Below, piece after piece: positions 60,701 to 64,000 of a DNA stretch of 64,000 bases. The stretch comes from Tridacna crocea (Eukaryota > Mollusca > Bivalvia > Cardiida > Cardiidae). Below the pieces are notes generated by a model. That model saw only the letters and a program-made list of their open reading frames with translations, did no database searches and was not told where the DNA came from. The position numbers and the translations under genes were made by a program. Each line of letters begins with the position of its first letter. Positions within the stretch are counted from its first letter, which is position 1. The stretch spans positions 3,492,001-3,556,000 of the forward strand of contig OX031060.1 in NCBI GenBank assembly GCA_943736015.1, given 5' to 3'.

Positions 60701-63160
60701 AGGTACTGTACCTGGAGGCAGGAGGGGTAGGGCATCAGGGGTATAGTTTCATGCCGGGAAAAAACCTTGTAGCACTGGCTTTTACAACAGCTATCAAAGA
60801 TTGATGACACTGGTCAAACCAATCAAAGATTTCACAAAGTTATGACCCTAGTTGTAACACCTGTTTGGGAAGTGTTCCAATTGGTTATGTATCTTGGTAT
60901 GCACATATGCCCTTGCCTGAATGAAGATTTCTTGACTTTGAATCAGAAAACATAAACCTGTTAAATTTCACCTGAATTTTGCTAATCTCTTGGGTTCTAA
61001 GTGAACCAAAATATTATAAAAAGTTCATTGACCATCAAGTACAACAAAGAATCAAGAAGTTTTTAAATACAAATAGTCATTTTATGATTTTAATGCAAAA
61101 TTAGTTAACAATTTGACTTTTACAACACCTGTCATAAACTATACCTCCAGTTTCTTCATTGAACCCCAGATTTCAAAATTGTGTGCAAAAGCCCTAGTGG
61201 TAAAAAAGGTAGTTTGAAAACCGCTTCTATCTGACTTATTTCTGGTAAATTAAATTTCTGTTTTATCTTCTGTGTCAAAATTATGCCATTTTATCACAGG
61301 AGTTTTTAACCTCATAATGTTATGTGTTGATCTTATAGTAAGTAAGTAAGTAAGTAAATTTTTTATTATAGTGACATGTGTTATACTACAGTTTGACAAA
61401 TACAAGATATATAAGAAATTCAACACCCGGCCCCATGGGCCTATATGTCACCTAAATGATAAATAGAACATAGATAGAAAATGAATGGTGGGTTACTGAA
61501 AAATAATAGAACGAAGCAAAAGAATGAATGAACGAATGCAAGAATGAATAAACGATTGAACAAATAAATGAATGAATGAATGAATGAATGAATGAATGAA
61601 TGAATGACTAACATAAATAGAAAGGATGAAATAGAACAGCTTCAAAATGGTATATGTCAGGTAAATATAAATGCTTAAATCCTTGTACAATTGATTGGCA
61701 ATTGTAAAGTTGTAATTACAGATAGATTTAAATAGTTACCAGCGATTTCTCCTTTTCCCAAAATGCATTTCTCGATTTCTACAATGTCTTAATATCAATC
61801 AGTTATAATTTTCAACCTAAAGCAAGGATGTAGCAGCCATTACACAAAATACCAATGCTTGTGAAAAAAATTCCTGAAACCTAAGTTGTAAATCATAATA
61901 TCATGTACACTTGTATTGATTTTTCTGTTGACCTGCATGCCTTTTGGAACCAAATACATAGATTGGCTAACCCTTTACCACACAGCAAATTTTCATGCTA
62001 GATCTAGTCGTCATTGAAGAAATTTACATAGGAAAACTGACATGTTTTCAAATAATAATACTGGTACTTGAATTGGTAGAAAACATTGTTGGAAAAGGAG
62101 AAAATGCTGGTTACCAGCATTTTCTACTTTTCCCACAATGTTTTCAAAGGCCTTCTTTCTCTGAAAAGGCAGTATTGTGCGATAAAGGTTAAAATTAATG
62201 CTCTGATGACTAGGGAATTCCTCCATACTTTACCCCCTCTCACTTCCTCCTGCATTGCCACTTCAAGCCTCACTCTATGTGTAAATATTGTAATCCTGGC
62301 TATGCGTATGTAAAAACTAAAGCATATATTAGAAACTGTATTCGAAATTGTCCATTGCTAGGTAATGAGTCAACCACTGCTTGTTAGATTTGTAAAATCA
62401 TGTTTTTATTATCTTACAGCTCAAGCACAAAAACAGTTCCATGGAAAAATGACACAGAAATCATTTGAGCACTCAAGCCCAAGACAAAAAAATCAGAAGA
62501 ATAAGGACCAAAATAAAGACAATACATGTAAGGCACCAGCTGGTGATAAGTATTTTTTCCTAAGCTATTTGCTTTGCCTATATGGATTAAAATTCTTAGA
62601 AGATATTTTAGCACAACTGTTGAGGATGCAGAGGAAGGGGTCTTACAAGACTTAGTGTTTAAATCAATTTGATTTCTTATGCTTTTAGGAAGTCCAGTTG
62701 CTGGAGAACTTCCCTTTAGCATGGCATTACAGTCTCTTCCCAAGTATAATACAAAGCCCTTAACCCTTTACTCCCTAGATACTCATTTTGATGTATGAAC
62801 AACAGACAGTTTTTGAAAACATTGTGGGAAAAGGAGAAATTGCTCGTAACGAGCAATTTCTCCTTTTCCCACAATGTTTTCCACTCAGATATTTGTATCC
62901 TCATTTGTCTCCATATTTTTGACATCATATATTTATTTGCTGCTGAAATGGAAGAGCCTCAAATTGGCATATCAGGTAAAGGTTAAAACCACTCCTTGTG
63001 ATAAGGTCTTAAGCCTCCTATTCAGAGAGCACTGTTCATTCCTATATTTACATTGTAGCTTTCAGCATGAAGAACTTCGGACAGAAACCTTCAAACCAAA
63101 CTCCACAACCTATGAGTCCATCCAAAAAACGAAAAAAGAAGAAATGGAATAATAAACAAG
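57760..63160 (+). CDS. Probable four-exon gene for a small basic protein, unrecognised, possibly continuing beyond the window
   Basis: Proposed exons 57760-57775, 62420-62542, 62689-62743 and 63066-63160 join with agreeing phases (1, 1, 2, 1). The product starts MLRSKS, then QAQKQFHGKMTQKSFEHSSP, a Lys/Asn/Gln-rich stretch, SPVAGELPFSMALQSLPNMK, and ends in a run of basic residues (SKKRKKKKWNNKQ) that looks like a nuclear or nucleolar signal. I do not recognise the family. The first exon is the weakest part: it rests only on ATG plus a good GTAAGT donor and phase match. Exon 2 has a competing donor at 62528 that would create a stop at the junction. Confidence 0.4.
58078..58549. mobile_element. 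Two back-to-back ~240-bp MITEs with GGCATAATACCG ends
   Basis: Copies 58078-58307 and 58305-58549 each run from GGCATAATxCCxTAAAACGCC to GGCGTTTTACxGTATTATGCC and share an inner body (AGTCAATGCTTACATxTGGCA, ATGTATACGAAA). The outer ends form inverted repeats of about 22 bp. Confidence 0.7.
58590..59988 (-). mobile_element. TTAA MITE split by the hAT element
   Basis: Left part TTAACTCTTTACCACACAAG to CTGGGAAG; right part GGGAAAAAACCACTGTGGGA, the full core palindrome, and GTGTGGTAATGGGTTAA. Removing 58698-59861 restores a contiguous family member. Confidence 0.85.
58698..59853. mobile_element. hAT-like non-autonomous DNA transposon
   Basis: Ends TAGTGTTGGGC and GCCCACCACTA are inverted repeats with one mismatch, flanked by a perfect 8-bp duplication CTGGGAAG (58690-58697 and 59854-59861). 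Short terminal inverted repeats plus 8-bp TSD is the hAT signature. Sub-terminal AATCGATTATCG-type motifs occur near both ends. No transposase frame is present in 1156 bp. Confidence 0.85.
60214..60491. mobile_element. Palindromic fold-back element
   Basis: The arms 60214-60290 and 60424-60491 share GAGAAATGTATACGCCACAG CAAATATACAGCTATTA in inverted order, with a second inner pair TAGTAGATTAAGTTATT (60318) / AATAACTTAATCTACTA (60404). Confidence 0.75.
61566..61610 (+). repeat. (GAAT)n microsatellite
   Basis: Uninterrupted AATG/GAAT repeats with imperfect flanks from about 61515. A short (AGTA)n lies at 61339-61358. Confidence 0.9.
61968..62193 (-). mobile_element. TTAA MITE, arms partly deleted
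   Basis: Core GGTTACC intact; right arm shortened (CTGAAAAGGCAGTATTGTG). Confidence 0.75.
62420..62542 (+). CDS. Unknown gene, exon 2
   Basis: Acceptor cttacag; donor GCT G/GTGATAAG. It encodes QAQKQFHGKMTQKSFEHSSP RQKNQKNKDQNKDNTCKAPA, low in hydrophobics and highly charged. Confidence 0.45.
62689..62743 (+). CDS. Unknown gene, exon 3
   Basis: Acceptor cttttag; donor CCC AA/GTATAA. It encodes GSPVAGELPFSMALQSLP in the frame set by exon 2. Confidence 0.42.
62760..62987 (+). mobile_element. TTAA MITE, GCTCG subfamily, distinct arms
   Basis: Perfect core AAAACATTGTGGGAAAAGGA ... around GCTCGTAACGAGC, but both arms (CTCCCTAGATACTCATTTTG; AGATATTTGTATCCTCATTTG) differ from all other copies. 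It starts 17 bp after exon 3 of the unknown gene. Confidence 0.8.
63066..63160 (+). CDS. Unknown gene, exon 4
   Basis: Acceptor tttcag; probable donor CAA G/GTTATT. It encodes NMKNFGQKPSNQTPQPMSPS KKRKKKKWNNKQ. Confidence 0.45.
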
Positions 63161-63370
63161 GTTATTGTCGTATAAGTTACAGTATTTATGCACATTTTTT
63201 CTTCCTTTTTGACTTCTCATCCTTTTACCACACTTTATCAAGTATTTTAAGTTGAAAGCATTTGTTGACAGTAAGTTATGCCCAGTAAAGGAATTTACTT
63301 TCGAAAATTTTGAAAAATATGGGAAAAAAGGCTAGTTGCCAGTGTTTTCAAGAGATACCTTTTTCAAGAT

Positions 63371-63602
63371 TGTTTGTCCCTTTACCAGCCATTTCCTGGT
63401 TTTTCTGACCCTGAGATAAAGCCTTTTGAAAACATCGTGGGAAAAGAAGAAAATGCTGATAAACAGGATTTTCTCCATTTCCCGCAATGTTTTTTCCCTT
63501 CCTAAAACAAATTTCAGTTCTCTAGTCACATTCATTTTTTTTTTGTCTACAAACGCTTTCAATTTGGACCAGTTTAAAATTTTATTGTTTGGTAAAGAGT
63601 TG
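63371..63602 (+). mobile_element. TTAA MITE, diverged
   Basis: Left tip TCCCTTTACCAGCCATTTCC, core GATAAACAGGATTTTCTCC, right tip TTTGGTAAAGAGTTG. Confidence 0.72.
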
Positions 63603-63857
63603 AAATGAAATTTTGTTGTATCCACTTAATAAATGAACGGTTACAAAAAGGAATAAACCTAAATAAGCACTTCCTGCCAAGTAATAAGACCCATATAATT
63701 GCAATGTCAAGATTACTATTGTCCAGCATGGCTTTGGAAGACAGGCAGTGTAGATCAAAGATCAGACTGCATATTTTGTGCAGTCTTATCTTGATGTACA
63801 CTGGCCACAAAAGCAGTATGGTATATCTTTATTTCTTTACCACAAAGCAAAAATGTA

Positions 63858-64000
63858 GATTTAAAGGTGGGTACTTAGAAATTTTACATCACACCAAATC
63901 AAAAAATATATATATCGCTAAAATTTATATGAAAAAACACTACAAATCATCAATAATTAAGAATCATAGAATTACCCCAAAAATTTTTTTTGATGGTATT
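63858..64000 (+). repeat. Same ~440-bp repeat, truncated by window end, breaking a MITE
   Basis: TTTAAAGGTGGGTACTTAGA to TTTGATGGTATT. The preceding 63832-63858 CTTTACCACAAAGCAAAAATG is the left tip of a TTAA MITE. Confidence 0.55.

Larger units (their letters stand above)
59990..61960. other. Region with no recognised gene
   Basis: It holds the fold-back at 60214-60491, microsatellites at 61.3-61.6 kb and a small MITE relic at 61725-61790 (AGTTACCAGCGATTTCTCC). Otherwise I see nothing. Confidence 0.5.

Noticed and set aside
61493-61690. Frame with FIHSFIHSFIHS
   Set aside because: Translation of the GAAT microsatellite.
62365-62419. Start of the unknown gene at an in-frame codon at 62365
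   Set aside because: A clear cttacag acceptor at 62419 and intron-like upstream sequence argue that this stretch is intronic, although an alternative first exon cannot be excluded.

Overview
This is nuclear DNA from an animal, most likely a bivalve mollusc. The basis is AT-rich sequence, genes cut into short exons by kilobase introns, tRNA-derived SINEs, an oyster-pearl-like element with ~155-bp tandem units, and a very dense palindromic MITE family. A dreissenid mussel is my best guess, but that rests on memory of repeat types, not on a search.

Three protein genes are recognisable and one more is probable. (1) Minus strand, 17977 down to 3596: a complete 11-exon CYP39A1-like cytochrome P450 (oxysterol 7-alpha-hydroxylase family), 476 residues, with every splice phase consistent. 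(2) Plus strand, 18077 to 47401: a 10-exon OSCP1 (organic solute carrier partner 1) gene, 376 residues as assembled here. The two ATGs lie head to head 99 bp apart, so they very likely share a bidirectional promoter. (3) Minus strand, 53362 to 52285: nearly all of mitochondrial enoyl-ACP/enoyl-CoA reductase (MECR) in one exon; the first exon was not found. (4) Plus strand, 57760 to 63160: four phase-compatible exons of an unrecognised small basic protein that may run past the window.

Almost everything else is repeats. The main family is a 220-230 bp MITE with TTAA target sites, ends reading CCCTTTACCA / TGGTAAAGGG and a 60-70 bp central palindrome. I see roughly 90-100 whole or partial copies, in every intron and intergenic gap, often in chains sharing one TTAA. 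Two copies are inserted in other copies at the same internal TTAA. One copy is split by a hAT-like element with a perfect 8-bp duplication, and another by a pearl-like tandem-repeat element. Other repeats are an LTR miniature element (TRIM) whose LTRs each carry a full-length tRNA-shaped sequence, two inverted pearl-like arrays (about 0.8-3.2 kb and 36.1-37.5 kb), several SINEs, other palindromic MITEs, a 37-bp minisatellite just after OSCP1, and large fold-back elements near 54.4-55.3 kb and 60.2-60.5 kb.

Layout: 1-3.6 kb repeats downstream of CYP39A1; 3.6-18.0 kb CYP39A1 (-); 18.0-18.1 kb shared promoter; 18.1-47.4 kb OSCP1 (+); 47.4-52.3 kb minisatellite and repeats; 52.3-53.4 kb MECR (-); 53.4-57.7 kb fold-back and SINE; 57.8-63.2 kb unknown gene (+) with the hAT insertion in its first intron; then repeats to the end.
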